NCBI GenBank assembly: GCA_933207985.1
Contig: OW240916.1
Span: 136,600,036-136,664,035 of the forward strand
Length of the DNA: 64,000 nucleotides
Origin: Pelobates cultripes
Lineage: Eukaryota > Chordata > Amphibia > Anura > Pelobatidae
Direction: 5' to 3'
In this document: piece after piece, positions 1 to 11,894 of the stretch
Numbering within the stretch: the first letter of the stretch is position 1
Layout: each line of letters begins with the position of its first letter
Made by a program: the position numbers and the translations under genes
The notes under the pieces: model-generated
What the model saw: only the letters and a program-made list of their open reading frames with translations
The model's database searches: none
What the model was told of the DNA's origin: nothing

Positions 1-347
1 AACAGATTTAAATATTATCCCATTCAATACATTAACCCCTTAAGGACTGAGCCAAATGTACACGTTGTGATCAAAACAAACGTAAACAAAAACTTGAATT
101 TACGCTATATGTCTGTTCAGGCGTAATTCACCTCTTTCATGTTATGTATCATTTTATTCAGGAAAAACAGGGCTTTCAATTAACAAATATTTAGGTATAT
201 AGTAGGGATCGACCGATTATCGGTTTTACCGATATAATCGGCCGATATTCGGTATTCTCGGCAATATCGGTATCGGCCAATTCAGATACCGATATTGCCG
301 ATAATACCTCCTAGGACCTCCAGGCTCATTACAAGCCCGGCGGTCCT

Positions 348-550
348 GGGGGGGCGGAGACCAAGTGCTTACTCACCTCCCAGCAGCTCCTCCAGCTCCC
401 CAGTGCAACTCTCGCGAGACCCGCGGCCGTCAGAGCGTTGCCATGGATCACCATGGCAACGCTCCGCGCGACACGCTGGCCGCGAGAGTTGCACTGGGGA
501 GCTGGAGGAGCTGCTGGGAGGTGAGTAAGCACTTGGTCTCCGCCCCCCCC
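348..550. repeat. Long near-perfect hairpin inside the hAT element
   Basis: Arms at about 348-417 and 482-550 are inverted copies of one another, and an inner inverted repeat around CCATGG at 433-464 continues the pairing toward the centre near 449. The arms are GC-rich and include CTCGCG/CGCGAG. The short open frames on both strands here are mirror images created by the palindrome and are not genes. Confidence 0.9.
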
Positions 551-716
551 AGCTCAGCCAATGCCACTGACCACCAGGGACTGTCATATCCCCCCTCCCT
601 GGCCAGGTAACAAGCAGGGAGGGGGGACAACAAAAATAAATAATAAAGTAAATATAATTTTTTTTTAATAATTTAATAAAAAATGCCCCCTCACACACTG
701 CATTATATACACATAC

Positions 717-1430
717 ACTACACAAACACACTGTGTATATAATGCAGTGTGTGTTTGTTCAGTGTGTGTATATAATGCAGTGTGTGTTTGTTCAGTGTGG
801 GTATATAATGCAGTGTGTGTTTGTGTAGTGTGGGTATATAATGCAGTGTGTGTTTGTGTAGTGTGGGTATATAATGCAGTGTGGTTGTGTAGTGTGTTTA
901 TATAATTCGGTGTGTGTTTATGTAGTGTGTTTGTGCAGTGTGTGTTTGTGAAGTGTGTATATAATGCAGTGTGTGTGTTTGTGTAGTGTGTTTATATAAT
1001 GCAGTGTGTGTAGTGTGTGTATATAATGCTGTGTGTTTGTGTAGTGTGTTTATATAATGCACACTACACAAACACACTGCATTATATACACACACTATAC
1101 AAACACACACTCTGCATTATATAAACACACTACATTCACTATACACACACTACACAAATACACACACATTCTGCATTCATTATATACACACACACTTTGC
1201 ATTTAGTATATACAGCATTCACTTTACGCACACTACCCACACATTATATACACACTACACTAATACACACTGCATCCACTACACACACTAGACAAATACA
1301 CACTGCATCCACTACACAAACACACATTGCATCCTCCACACACACACTACACAAACACACACTGCATCCACTACACACACACACACACTACACAAACACA
1401 CACAGCTCCCCTGTCACACTGCATCCACTA
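717..1430. repeat. GTGT/ATAATGCA minisatellite, with the orientation reversing near 1060
   Basis: Units of about 35 bp built from TATATAATGCAGTGTGTG and TTTGTGTAG words run in one orientation to about 1060. They then continue as the reverse complement (ACACTGCATTATATACACAC and variants) to about 1430. The array is therefore itself a very long imperfect inverted repeat inside the hAT element. Confidence 0.85.
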
Positions 1431-2430
1431 CACGTGGCATGTCTATTTTGTGCATTTACCTTTAGAAATAGTTTTTATTTTCCAAAATGGTAAATGTACA
1501 GAATATCGGCAAATTATATCGGCTATCGGCCTGAAAGTTCACAGAATATCGGTATCGGCTCTGAAAAATCAATATCGGTCGATCCCTAGTATATAGCAAT
1601 TTAATATGAATAAAATATTAAAAAATTGGAGAAAATAAGAATTTAAATAAAATGTTTAGTTCTACGTGACATTCACAGTTAGAATGTCATAATACGGTTT
1701 GCTTTTAATGCAATAAAGTACACATATTTGTATTCAACAATGTCTCGCATGTAAAACAGTACCCGTTATATACAGGTTTTATGGTGTTTTGGGAAGTTAC
1801 AGGGTCAAAGATAGCATGTTACATTTTTCAGTTTTTTCACATTGAAATTCGCCAGATTGGTTACATTGCCTTTGAGACCGTATGGTAGGACAGGAATGAG
1901 AATTACCCCCATAATGGCATACGATTTGCAAAAGTAGACAACCCAAGGTATTGCAAATGGGGTATGTCGAGTCTTTTTTAGTAGCCACTTGGTCACAAAC
2001 ACTGGCCAAAGTTCGTGTTAATGTTTGTTTGTGTGTGAAAAATGCAAAAAAATGTCACCGTCACTGACGATATCATCATTGTAAGACATTTTACTGTTTT
2101 GAAACACTAATATTTGTGTTCAGCAAAGTCTTCCGAGTAAAACCGTACCCCCAATGTACAGGTTTAATGAAGTCTTGGAAAGTTACAGGGTTAAATATAG
2201 TGCTAGCAAATTAAATTCCCTGGGTTGTCAGGGAGGTCACTCAAATTGTAATTAATAAAATGACCTAATTATGTAAAATTATTACATAAATATGTAATAA
2301 TTGTATAAAATAAAATACGATGGGGGTTTTGCACGCCAGCTCTCCTCCAAATCTTGGCCCGGTGCTCAGCTGCACAAAAAATACAGTCTCCAAAAAGAAA
2401 GCCAGCACTCAAGGACTTCAATGTGAAAAA

Positions 2431-2531
2431 ATAGGCATTTAACCCAAGTGGTCAACGTTTCAGTTCACAACTGTCCTGAGGAAAGTTCACAGTTGTGAAC
2501 TGAAACGTTGACCACTTGGACTAAATGCCTA
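2431..2531. repeat. Inverted repeat with GAAACG motif
   Basis: Arms 2431-2473 and 2488-2531 are complementary and carry GTGAACTGAAACGTTGACCA on the right arm. The loop contains CCTGAGGAAA. The following sequence repeats the pattern (GGTCGAAACGTC near 2560). Similar CTGAGGAA/GAAACG combinations occur near 46540 and 59400, pointing to a dispersed frog repeat family whose name I cannot give. Confidence 0.75.
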
Positions 2532-2744
2532 TTTTTCAAGGTTGAAAAAGACCCGCAGGGGTCGAAACGTCTGTTGTCTTTGTCTTGCACATGATTTAAT
2601 AAATCACATTTTTTTGCTCAAGTCCTGAGAGTACATCCTGGATATCTTTTTGTTTATATATTGGACGCACTGTAGATTGCAACCGGGCAGGTATATTTTT
2701 ATTACCAATAAGGAGAGTGCCAAGCTATCCATTGTATTATATAT

Positions 2745-2764
2745 ACACACACACACACACACAC
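2745..2764. repeat. (AC)n microsatellite
   Basis: Uninterrupted AC dinucleotide run preceded by ATATAT. Confidence 0.9.
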
Positions 2765-2765
2765 G

Positions 2766-3890
2766 TTAATGGAATAAAAAAAGCGGATATCACATTAAGT
2801 ACGAGGCCCCCGATGTAGATGGTAACTCAGCTCTGTCATGTAGGTTATATTCTTGATTCATTCTGCATGTTGTAAACTGATAAATTTAGCAATGTGATGC
2901 TCAAATGGGTGGAGCTGAAAACTTTTCTAAATAAGAACAAGTTATTTTGAAACTAGCAGAAATTAATACAGCAATTACCAATTGCTTATTTTGTTTGTCT
3001 TTTGCAAAGCTGCAAAAAATAAATACAAATAATAAAAAAAAATACATATGCTGCAATTTACTACTACAAATGTATCGGTCACATCTGGGTCTTTTTCTAG
3101 GTTACAGAAAAGATAGACCGAAAAAATCCTGAAAACAAATGAGCAGGGCACTTATTTCACAGCTGCTACTGCATCGATTGTAGATAAAAGCATTTGAAGG
3201 GCACTGGGATGTCAGTGAGCATATTCACCCAGTCTTGTATAGCAAGACATTGTTCGTAGCCACAGCATAGACACATCCATAAGCTAAACATACCATCAGC
3301 TATGCAAGTTGCAGGGGATCAGCCCATTGCATGTAAAGAAAATCTGTTTTAGGGCAAAAGTATACACATCCTACAATGAAGACTGTGTGGACCACTGCTT
3401 TCAAATGATCAAAAATGTACTAATGTTTCAGCACTAAAATCACTGAACTTCCAAGTAGCAAGTATTAATGATATATAAAAAGTAGTAGTGATGAGTAGGG
3501 GGCATTGAGTAACTTTGCAAGGTAAGGCGCCTGACGTGCGAAAAATGGCCACTGCTAACCATGGCATGCAATTATTTTGTTTAGGTTTGGGGCCTATGAC
3601 TGCACAGTGTCCAGTATTGACAGATATAGCTCAGCAGCTAATGTATGCTAGGTTTTCAATAACATCAAGAACTAAAATATGGAAAAATAATTGCATGTAT
3701 ATTTCGTTTGGAGTTTATGTACTAAAGAGAAACAGAAGAGAAACTGAAAGGTGAAAAAACACCCCACGTTTGGGGGCTTGGTCAAACTAGACATGGAGTA
3801 GGTCGCAATTCAGTGTAGCTCCGTAGCCCCAGCTCATAACAGCCCTAAAATATAGCCTGATCAGAGCCGCAATGGGGAAATCATGACAGG
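2766..3890. other. No recognisable feature
   Basis: AT-rich non-coding DNA. Only short chance open frames are present, and I saw no splice-flanked exon, RNA gene or bounded transposon. Confidence 0.5.
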
Positions 3891-4985
3891 TAACTACCCC
3901 AGGACCTTACCATGCTGCTTCCCTGTGGCATGCCGCCGGTCCCATGGACAAATTCCTCGCCACTCCTCACGGCCTGCGAGGCACCAGTGACATTGATCTC
4001 TCGCCGGGATCTGACAGCATGGCGAGCTCCGCGCAAGGCCTAACAGCGGCGAGACACTCCCTCAAATCTCTGCTGAGCTGGCCTCCATCTCTGCTAACAC
4101 GTTTACATGTTAAGACAAGGCGGAAATGCTCACGGAACTGCGGACGGCGATCCGGGAAGAGATTAATGAGGTACAGAGGGACCTTACGTCACTGGAAACA
4201 AGGGTTGAGGAGTTGGAGGCAGACTATGTTGACACAGCAAAATCAGCAGGCTGCTGACACTGCTACAGCAATGCAGGGATCAGTGCTACTAGAGCTGCAA
4301 CGACAGGTGGAGGACCTGGACAATAGGGGTCGGCGCAATAACGTACGCATACGGGGCCTTCCTGAAGCTCCAGATGAATTGCTCCCAGACATGCTGACCG
4401 GCTTGTTCGTGCAACTTCTTGGAGAAACTGCTCCCGCGGACTTTGGCATAGAGCGGGTCCACAGAGCACTCAGACCTCCCAGGATGGTCAGCCTAGAGAC
4501 ATGATATGCTGCCTACTCTCATTCTCCCTAAAGTATTCCATCATGAAGACGGCCAGACCAATTCAAACTATCTCCTACATGGATGCCTACGTGTCCCTGT
4601 TTCAGGATCTCTCCATCCTCACATTTGAGGCTAGACGTGCATTGAGCCCGCTGACCTGCATGTTACAAGATTAGCGCCTTACATACAAATGGGGATTCCC
4701 CTTCAGTCTACAGGCAAGAGTCGGTAACGCATGGCACATCATCCGATGGCGCAACGATGTCCCAAGGTTCTTGCGCACCATGAGCCTTCCAGTGGTAGCC
4801 GTACAGAACTGGATACTCGAGGGCCCCCTGCCACACCCAGAGACCCCAAAGTTTCCTTCCTCGCTCCAGCTTTGATATGGCAAAAGCTGCCCTTGCTACA
4901 ACTGTGCACCTCACAGGGCACCCCCTGCACCTGTTCCCTCCTGCCTATATTGCCCTCAGGGGTGGCCCCAGAGATGGACTGACTC
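3891..4985 (+). pseudogene. Decayed L1 ORF1 (ORF1p-like)
   Basis: The open frame at 3944-4504 has a coiled-coil-like middle followed by VEDLDNRGRRNNVRIRGLPE. This is the characteristic start of the RNA-recognition domain of L1 ORF1 proteins, the RNA-binding chaperone of L1 particles. Next comes RVHRALRPPR, also typical of the family. The frame breaks at a stop near 4501. Further ORF1-like sequence (YMDAYVSLFQDLS in another frame, then a region with FLRTMSLP) continues with frameshifts to about 4985, where an LTR fragment interrupts it. The same arrangement is intact in the ORF1 at 37742-38851. It is non-functional. Confidence 0.8.
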
Positions 4986-4999
4986 AAGCCTGGATCATT

Positions 5000-5538
5000 T
5001 AGAGAAGGAAGTGGTTCAAAAGATAGATCGTAGTCCTTTGTGACCAAAGGAAGCATGGCTTTTCTGCCCAAAACCAGTTCCACAGAGTCTATCCTGGAGA
5101 TAATTGGGAAGTAATCCAATTATCTCCATGGACAGAGGCAAAACTCCATTAAGCACATGGCAGTAAAAAAAACAAACAAAAAAAAAAAAAAACGTAAAAT
5201 ACAATAAAATACACAAGGTTACATTTATGACATAAAATACAGACATGCAACATATGCCCAGATAGCTTAGGTCTGAGCGCACCTTAATACTGAATGGCGC
5301 TCAGACCACACACATACAGTTGAATTGCCATGGAGCCAAAGTCTTTCATTATACGAATGGACTCCATGGCATAGCTATCTGGGGTATCACCGCTCAAACA
5401 GGGCAAGCACCGAATGACCCGGCTTTCGTGTCTTTGCAGGGGAAAAATCAAGCGTTTCAACATGGGGCCATAGTTTAAAGGCAGCAGGCGGGCAACCAGG
5501 CTCCTCCAATGCACAGTGGCGAGATTGGTCTTGTCACA
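5000..5538 (-). mobile_element. 5' half of an LTR, same family as the solo LTR at 47051
   Basis: Read on the minus strand this matches the first half of the LTR at 47051-48070. Shared features are the terminal TGTGNC word (here TGTGAC, at 5538), a CTATGGCATAG-type segment with ATGGAGTCCAT, the CTCAATTATCTCC-like hairpin, and the segment around CCATGCTT followed by CACAAAGGACT. It stops near 5000, at about the middle of the intact LTR. It is a diverged, truncated copy lodged between L1 remnants. Confidence 0.75.
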
Positions 5539-5780
5539 CTGTACTATGCCATATCTTGTTCAAAATTATCATTTTAATAAAAAGTTGTGATATTAAGCTA
5601 TGCATTGTCAAATGCGAACAACTTATTCCAGGTCTAAAGAGTTAAAAATAGTGAGTAAACGCTTCACTTTAAATAATTGGGAATAAGCGCCAATAAAATA
5701 TCAACTCCTGATATTTTAATAAAAATTATTCATTTTAATGAAGATATTTTTAATTAATGAAAATTACTCATAATTAATCC
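5539..5780. other. AT-rich spacer
   Basis: Very AT-rich sequence with repeated TTTTAATAAAAA-like words between the LTR fragment and L1 ORF2 remnants. No feature was recognised. Confidence 0.4.
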
Positions 5781-6740
5781 CCATAAGGCCTCCTATTGGC
5801 AACGGCGCATGATCTTCAACTTCCTGGACCAGAAAGTCTCAAAGAGACTGTTGATTGAGGAGGCAGCCTACACCACTTGACCAGTTTTGCCATTATCACT
5901 GACCATAGAAGAACTAAATGAGGCACTAAAGCGCTCTAAAACCCACCGGGCCCCGGACGTCCTCCCCCGGTATACTTCCGCACATTTTGAGACATCCTCC
6001 TTCCTCAGCTCTTGAAGGGAATAAACTCCATCCATACAGAGACAATTCCCGACAGAGTCATTGGCCGCCATAGTGACAGTCATCCCCAAAGACGGCAAAG
6101 ACCCAACCAACTGTGCTAGTTACTGACCTATATCGCTCTTGAATGCAGACCTCAAATTATTCGCGAAAGTGATGAACCTGCAGCTTTCGAAGTTCCTCCC
6201 CGGTCTGATCCACTCCGATCAGGCGGGCTTTACCCCAAGCAGAGAGGGTCGCGATAACACCATTAGAGCTCTTAACATCATCCACGTGTCATCTAGGAGG
6301 GAGGTGGTGCTGCTGTCCACTGGCACAGAGAAAGCATTCGACCGGGTGGACTGGCTTTACCTAACCTCCACGCTCCAGCAGATTGGCTTTGGCCCGAATA
6401 TGTGAGCGTGGGTCCAATCATTATATATGACCCCATAAGAGTTAACGGCGCGCTGACATCCCCATTTCCACATTTTTTTATTCCATCGGAAAGGTGATAA
6501 GGTGGTTCGTATGGAACCAACACCCCACCCGACTCAAATGGACGCTTCTAGAGCTACGCAAGCAAACTGGAGGTACCAGACTCCCGTACATAATGACAAA
6601 TTGCCAGGCCTCTCCCTTACATAGATTTCTGGATTGGCACGCTTGCCCTTCTAAGAAACAATGGGTAGGAATGGAGATCCAACAGGCTGATGGCAAAATA
6701 CCATCAGTGTTGTGGCTAGGTAATCTGACGCTACATTAGG
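5781..6740 (+). pseudogene. Decayed L1 ORF2 reverse-transcriptase fragment
   Basis: The frame at 6139-6405 reads LNADLKLFAKVMNLQLSKF, then SDQAGFTPSREGRDNTIRAL and EKAFDRVDWLYL. These are conserved finger and palm blocks of L1-type reverse transcriptase. Upstream at 5880-6130, pieces of the preceding RT block (EELNEALKRSKTHRAP) can be read with frame changes. Downstream at 6494-6739 a piece of the C-terminal half (FVWNQHPTRLKW, LPYIMTNCQAS) follows after a deletion that removed the YADD region. It probably belongs with the ORF1 remnant at 3891-4985. It is dead through stops, frameshifts and deletion. Confidence 0.8.
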
Positions 6741-6989
6741 TATCTGGTACTCGCTCCGTTACCAACAGCAACTCACAACCTCCCCGAGCCCGCTAACCCC
6801 CATCACGCACAACCCGGACTTGGCACTGGGGACCTGGCGGTCTTCGGGGCCACTAACAGGGTGCACATGCACCAAATGTTGCTCTACGAACCAACTTAAA
6901 CCTTCAGAAACACTACTACCTGACAGCCTACACCACTTGACCAGTTTTGCCATCATCAGATTAAAATAGAGCATCATCATCTGGGAAGA

Positions 6990-8083
6990 GATGCTCCTCA
7001 GAACCACCATCCTCTGTTGTTTGTAACCACACCACAGGGCAGCAACAATGTAACTCTGCAACCTGTGACAGTTGGAAAGGAGGTAACTGTGGAACTCAGG
7101 GACACTGGAGTAGATTTGACTCTTGTGCGTCCAGAGCTAGTGCGCTCTGAGGATTTCATTCCTGGCAGGACTCTAGCAGTTAAAGGAATTGGGGAGAGTA
7201 TGTTTTGTAGTGCCTATGGCACAAGTTTATTTGGATTGGAGAGCGGGGAAGGGTTTCAGAGATGTGGGGGTAGATAACATCCCTGCAAATGTATTGCTCG
7301 ATACGGACTTAGGTAGACTTATCCCAGTATGTGCCTGAAAGTAATGTGGGTTATCAGCCCAAACCTCATGTGGAGAGTGCAGTATGTAAAAGTGTATGAA
7401 GACTACCATGCTGGAATGGAGGACAGAAGGAGCATGCATGCCAGAGACATAGGTTTCATCGGTAAAAAAGTCGACCATTCCACAGTCTGCCCAAAGTGAA
7501 GGGCAGGGACAGACTCAGCCTGTGGGTGCAGGGAGGATGGCCACAGACTGTTTGGTGGAACCAGGAACCTTGTCAACTTATCACAATCACAACTCACGCA
7601 TACACCCCAGCCAGCTAAGGAGCAGGAGTCTGTCTCTAAGCAACTCACTGATTCTGAACCAAAGGTTCAGAGTCAGATAGTGCAACAAGCCCAGCAGACA
7701 GACCCCAAAATAAAAGAGATTAAGGTGTTGATACAGCGCAAGTACCTTGGGAGTGTTCTCTGTATCATCTTTTGTGTGCTTACAGGGGAGTGCTGCAATG
7801 GGTGTGGCCCAAGGGATGTGCAATGGGAAATGGAGAGAGAGCAGTGGGAAATGGAAACAGGCAAATCAGGCATGTTTGTTGTTGATAAGGCTGTGATATG
7901 GCTTAGGGACTAAATGCAAGCCTTTTTGGGGGAGGTGTGCGAACATATGAGGGCTACCTCATTCATACATAAACATTATGAAGAAGATGAGTGTATGGTG
8001 TAAAGGCAAAAAAAGAACAAGTGTTGATACGCAAGGTAGAGGCATGAGAGCCTTCTCCCATTGTGTCTCTTATTTGGGGGAGG
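6990..8083 (+). pseudogene. Ty3/gypsy-type protease and pol remnant
   Basis: The frame at 7017-7277 contains VTVGKEVTVELRDTGVDLTL followed by VRPELV. This resembles the aspartic-protease neighbourhood of vertebrate Ty3/gypsy elements, with the DTG catalytic triplet visible. The next block (DNIPANVLLDTDLGR in another frame near 7270) supports this. The remainder to about 8070 is frame-broken and has no readable RT. A purine-rich tract at 8074-8083 followed by TGTTACAGC at 8084 looks like a polypurine tract and the start of a 3' LTR; the end of that LTR was not identified. Confidence 0.5.
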
Positions 8084-8522
8084 TGTTACAGCAAGGGTGC
8101 ATAATTCATTGTTGCACTATGGAATATTGTCATTCACTGTAATTTGTGTAGTGCATATATGAATTGGCTGCTTGGTAGATCAATTCCAAAAGGGGTTAAT
8201 TTGATTGTATAGGAGGTCAGAGTTTACAACCTAAATTACGCTTTGAAGCTGGGTTGAGATTATTTAGAATTGTGTGTTAAGGAGGTCCTCAAGTTTAAGG
8301 CTCAGCAGAAATGCAATCTCTATAGGGCATCAGGATCAACAAAGAAGAAACCATGGTGGGAATTCAGCTAGCTTGATCTTTGACCTGAAAGGATTTTCAA
8401 AACGGTTGCTATTCTGAGAATGGCATTACAAGACACCATGAAATTAAACTCCAGGAATAGTAACTATTTAGATTCCTAAGCCATAGAGGGCTTATTAAGA
8501 AACGGGGGATGCAGTATGAAAA

Positions 8523-8612
8523 ATTATATATATATATAATATATATATATACACATATATATACATACATACATACATACATACATACATACACATACAT
8601 ACATACACACAC
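8523..8612. repeat. AT / (ATAC)n microsatellite
   Basis: A TATA run grades into repeated ATAC tetranucleotides. The short open frames across it are low-complexity Tyr/Ile/Thr strings and not genes. Confidence 0.9.
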
Positions 8613-9451
8613 ATATTGGGTCATATTTTTCACAAAGATTGGAATTTTCCACCTTTTTAGGTCAGGATATCCTAACAGTTTTATAGTACGTTATCAAAAT
8701 GATTATAAAATGTTTCACATGTCTTCTCATCTACAGACAGACAATATTAAGGATAAAAGACCATTATTATCCTTGTTGTCTAAAGGAATATCATCCGCAC
8801 TAGACAGGAAATTAGATTTGTTGAGGACTAATGTGCTTTACTTTCAGTAGGCTGTGTGTGCTGGGACTGATCAAGGAATGAGTCTGACCCTATTCATTTG
8901 GTATGTAATACAAGTACTGTTTGCAGAAGGCTAGGCTGCAATCAGTATTCAGATGAGGTACTTCTTTTAAGAAAAAGGAGCTAATGACCAAACCCATCAG
9001 CGGCACCTCTGCAAGGCAGCAATCCACGCTTCCTGTAACTCCGATTTAGAAACCGGATGCTGCCTGGTGGACCTGGAGATTGCTGCTGGAGGCAACCCTT
9101 TGCGTTCGAGAATAGCTTAATTACTTAAGGTAACAGCGCCAAGTGGCCTCCTGGCAACATAACAATTTAGATAAAGTTGCTGTGCTGACCAAAGTGTTCC
9201 TTTAAATAGAGAAAAAAAGAAAAAAAAAAAGAAAAAAAAAAGTCCTCATGCCTGGTCCCACCCCATCTCCGCCCAAAATTAAATAAAATATCCTTATCAC
9301 CAAGCTGCCCTCCCATGTAGAATTTGGGGTTTTCTTCACCAATGGATGTCACTGAGTCACTCTATAAAAAGGGAATCAAAGTGTTAATTATGCATCGGTG
9401 CATAAGCACAAGCACATGCATTTGGAATAAGAATGAATAAACGTTCAATAC
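8613..9451. other. No recognisable feature
   Basis: Non-coding DNA with an interrupted A-rich tract near 9206-9241. It ends at the left terminus of DIRS copy A. Confidence 0.4.
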
Positions 9452-9464
9452 AATTTTATGGCAA

Positions 9465-9611
9465 GACAGGAGGCTTCATATTTGCTTTAACCTTCTTTAC
9501 TGAAACCTCCCAGCAGCAAAGAAATAGTTAAACATATAGAGAAAAAATCAACCAATCAGGACACATATTAGAACATAACAGTCTGTCAGGCTCCTCCCAA
9601 ATCCTCTTTCT
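9465..9611 (+). repeat. Left inverted terminal repeat of DIRS
   Basis: This is the reverse complement of 19476-19625 with few differences. Landmarks are GACAGGAGGC, TTTGCTTTAACC, CCTCCCAGCAGCAAAG and CAATCAGGACACATATTAGA. Inverted, non-identical-length termini are the usual DIRS arrangement. Confidence 0.9.
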
Positions 9612-10635
9612 TTGCTGCTTGCCTCCCAGGTGAGTCTATTCCAATTATAGTTCTCTAATATATATTATTGACCTACCTTATATTGTTTTTTCCATATATT
9701 TTTTGACTCCTTTAATTAACTTTCCCTGTCTCTTTTATTTCCATTAGGTAATGGTGTGTTTATTTTATCTGTGCCCTTTACCACATAGACCTTTTCACAG
9801 GTCAGCCCACTGTTCAGTCCCTTCCCTGTGCTTTTTATTTATGACTGACTGGGTTTTTTTGTAGTAAAACCTTAATAACCTTTTCCTTGGTGAAATTATC
9901 TTCAGACCGCGCCACTGCTGTGGCTGCGGTCCGTTTTAATCACGCCCGCGATCTATTTCCGTACCGCCCGTTTTTTCGCGTCATTTGATTGACACGCAGT
10001 TTCCCGCCTTCCTCCTTCTATGCCGGCGGCCATCTTCTGTTCGGCGGTTAGTTTCCGTTCGCGCGCTTTTTCGGTGAACAGCTCTCTGCTACTGGATTGC
10101 AGCTCTGTTAGACGGTAAGTTTCATTGCCCCCTGCTGGTACATTTTGTTATTACATCTGAATATTACACAGAACACTTGCTTATATTAGCCTATTTGTGT
10201 TTTTATTTGCAGATTGCTCTCAAACTATACTATACAGCTCTATGCCTATTAGAGGGTGACCCCCTCTTGCCTTTTTGATTTAAGGGTGATCCCCTTGTGC
10301 CTCTTTATTGAGGGTGACCCCCTCGTGCCTTATCTCTCAGGGTGAACCCCTTATATATTTTATTGATTTGCACAGGTTACCCCTGTCATTATTATATTGA
10401 CAGTTTAACTGCCATAATTGTGGATGAACCCCACTTAGTCCCCTTCAAGGTGACTGCATATTATCTGGGTGAACCCCAATAAGACAGCCCCTGCTTTTAC
10501 TTGTCTTGTGTAAAGTTTGTTAATATATATATAATACAAAAAAAAAAAATAAATAAAAATAAATAAAATAAAAGTTTAATATACCTTTTGGTATACTGAT
10601 TCTGTGGTGAACCCACTACTATTTTACTGGTCACC
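9612..10635 (+). other. DIRS 5' leader
   Basis: Non-coding leader between the terminal repeat and gag. It has a CG-rich part (about 9900-10110) and four to five imperfect repeats of AGGGTGACCCCCT at 10250-10350. An A-rich tract lies at 10529-10573. No ORF of note. The DIRS fragment at 50665-51430 has a comparable leader on the opposite strand. Confidence 0.6.
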
Positions 10636-11890
10636 ATGTCGGACCAACCAGAACCTGCAATATCAGCAGAATTAAAAGCCTGGCTTCAAGCTGCAATTGC
10701 AGACTCTATCCCCAAAGCCTTGGCAGCATTTCATGACCAGACAGCCACTACTGCCACCATCTCGCAGTTGTCAGACTCTGATGATTCCAGGGTCTCTGAC
10801 CATGACGAAGCCCCACGTAAACGCCCGTGGAAGGGTAACAGTGCTTCTGCTGGCAAAGGCAAAGCCCCAGCAAAGACAGCTAAATTGTCTCATGCCAAAC
10901 CCACTTTGACCTCAGAATCCGACCTCTTAAAGGATTCAACCTCTGGCTATCACCTACGAGTGATAGACGAATACGTATCCAGAGGAGGATCTCCCAGGTG
11001 ACCCTTCCCCTTCTGAATTTGTTACAGAGACTTTCCTCCTACCCCAAACCCAGTCCTTTCAGGACACTGACCCTATGTCCACTACTAATTTAGACAATAC
11101 TAAGGACGATATCCTACTGGATACCAATGGTTGTCCTCTATTTGACCCACGCTGCATCAGACACCCTTGTTCAGCGGAATGGACACCCCCTGATCACATT
11201 GCAAAATATTGCAGATTATGGCTTTGTAAACCCTTAGAAAAGGAGATTAGGGCCAAATTAAGAGCAGAATGTCCACGGCCTATGATCCCTGATAAGGTGG
11301 CTGTCACCCCTGAACTTGACCCACTCCTGGTCACTTTTCTAACTAAGACGGGTAAAGATCCCCGCAAAGGAATCGAAGTTGGCTTAAAAGCCACCCAGGA
11401 CAGGCTGATGTATATAGCAGGCCCGCTTATCCCGATTTTTATAATTGATGATGAGACGCTAGCAGGAGGCAATTTTGACGCACACATGGTGCGTGAATGG
11501 GCACAAAGAGCGTTATGCCTGTTAGGCAACGCCAATGTAGCTATTTCCGTTGAATGGCGTAAAGCCGTGTTACATAAAATTGATGCCAAATTGGCAGAAC
11601 TAGGCACCAAAGAACTTGGTCCAGAGGTTAACGGACTATTATTCGGGGACAGGTTCATACGAGACCTGAATAAACACGTATCCGTGTTTACCTCCCTTAA
11701 CAAGGCACAATGGAACCTTCGCAGGGTGTTCAGACCCCAGCGTTTTTCCGGGAGAGCTGGTCGCCATAGGGGCCGAACGACTGGCAGAGCTGCCTTCACA
11801 GGCTACAGGCCTCAACCAGCAGACTCATGGAATTCGGGCAATACCCGTTTCTACCACAAGCAGTTCTTTCCCTCTAGACGTTCCATCAGA
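10636..11890 (+). pseudogene. DIRS gag-like protein, copy A, frameshifted
   Basis: The frame opens with MSDQPEPAISAELKAWLQ and is acidic/serine-rich, then basic (PRKRPWKGN). A 5-bp deletion relative to copy B just after GACGAATAC (near 10973) shifts the frame, and the gag reading resumes at 11075 with MSTTNLDNTKDD. The conserved block HPCSAEWTPPDHIAKYCRLW is shared with copy B and the gag at 49285-50664. The tail is Arg/Gly-rich (RAGRHRGRTTGR), suited to nucleic-acid binding. The long frame beyond about 11890 is a shadow of the RT gene. Confidence 0.8.
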
Positions 11891-11894
11891 GGAT

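Larger units (their letters stand above)
203..1588. mobile_element. Non-autonomous hAT-type DNA transposon with 8-bp TSD
   Basis: The ends are perfect 15-bp inverted repeats (TAGGGATCGACCGAT at the left, its complement at the right). They are flanked by an exact 8-bp direct repeat GTATATAG at 195-202 and 1589-1596. An 8-bp duplication is the hallmark of the hAT superfamily. Subterminal DNA is rich in short CCGATA/TATCGG repeats. The 1386-bp interior has no transposase; it holds a 200-bp hairpin and a long minisatellite, so any movement would depend on a transposase supplied in trans. Confidence 0.85.
32..2230. repeat. TTAA-bounded interspersed repeat, split by a hAT insertion
   Basis: The left part begins with TTAA followed by CCCCTTAAGG, a terminus seen in many frog piggyBac-type MITEs. 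The right part (1597-2230) contains two diverged copies of a block of about 95 bp, near 1736-1830 and 2110-2205; both contain the word AAGTTACAGGGT. A separate hAT element occupies 203-1588 with its own target duplication, so the flanking pieces belonged to one older repeat. No convincing right terminus was found, and the superfamily assignment is an inference from the TTAA and the end sequence only. Confidence 0.35.
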
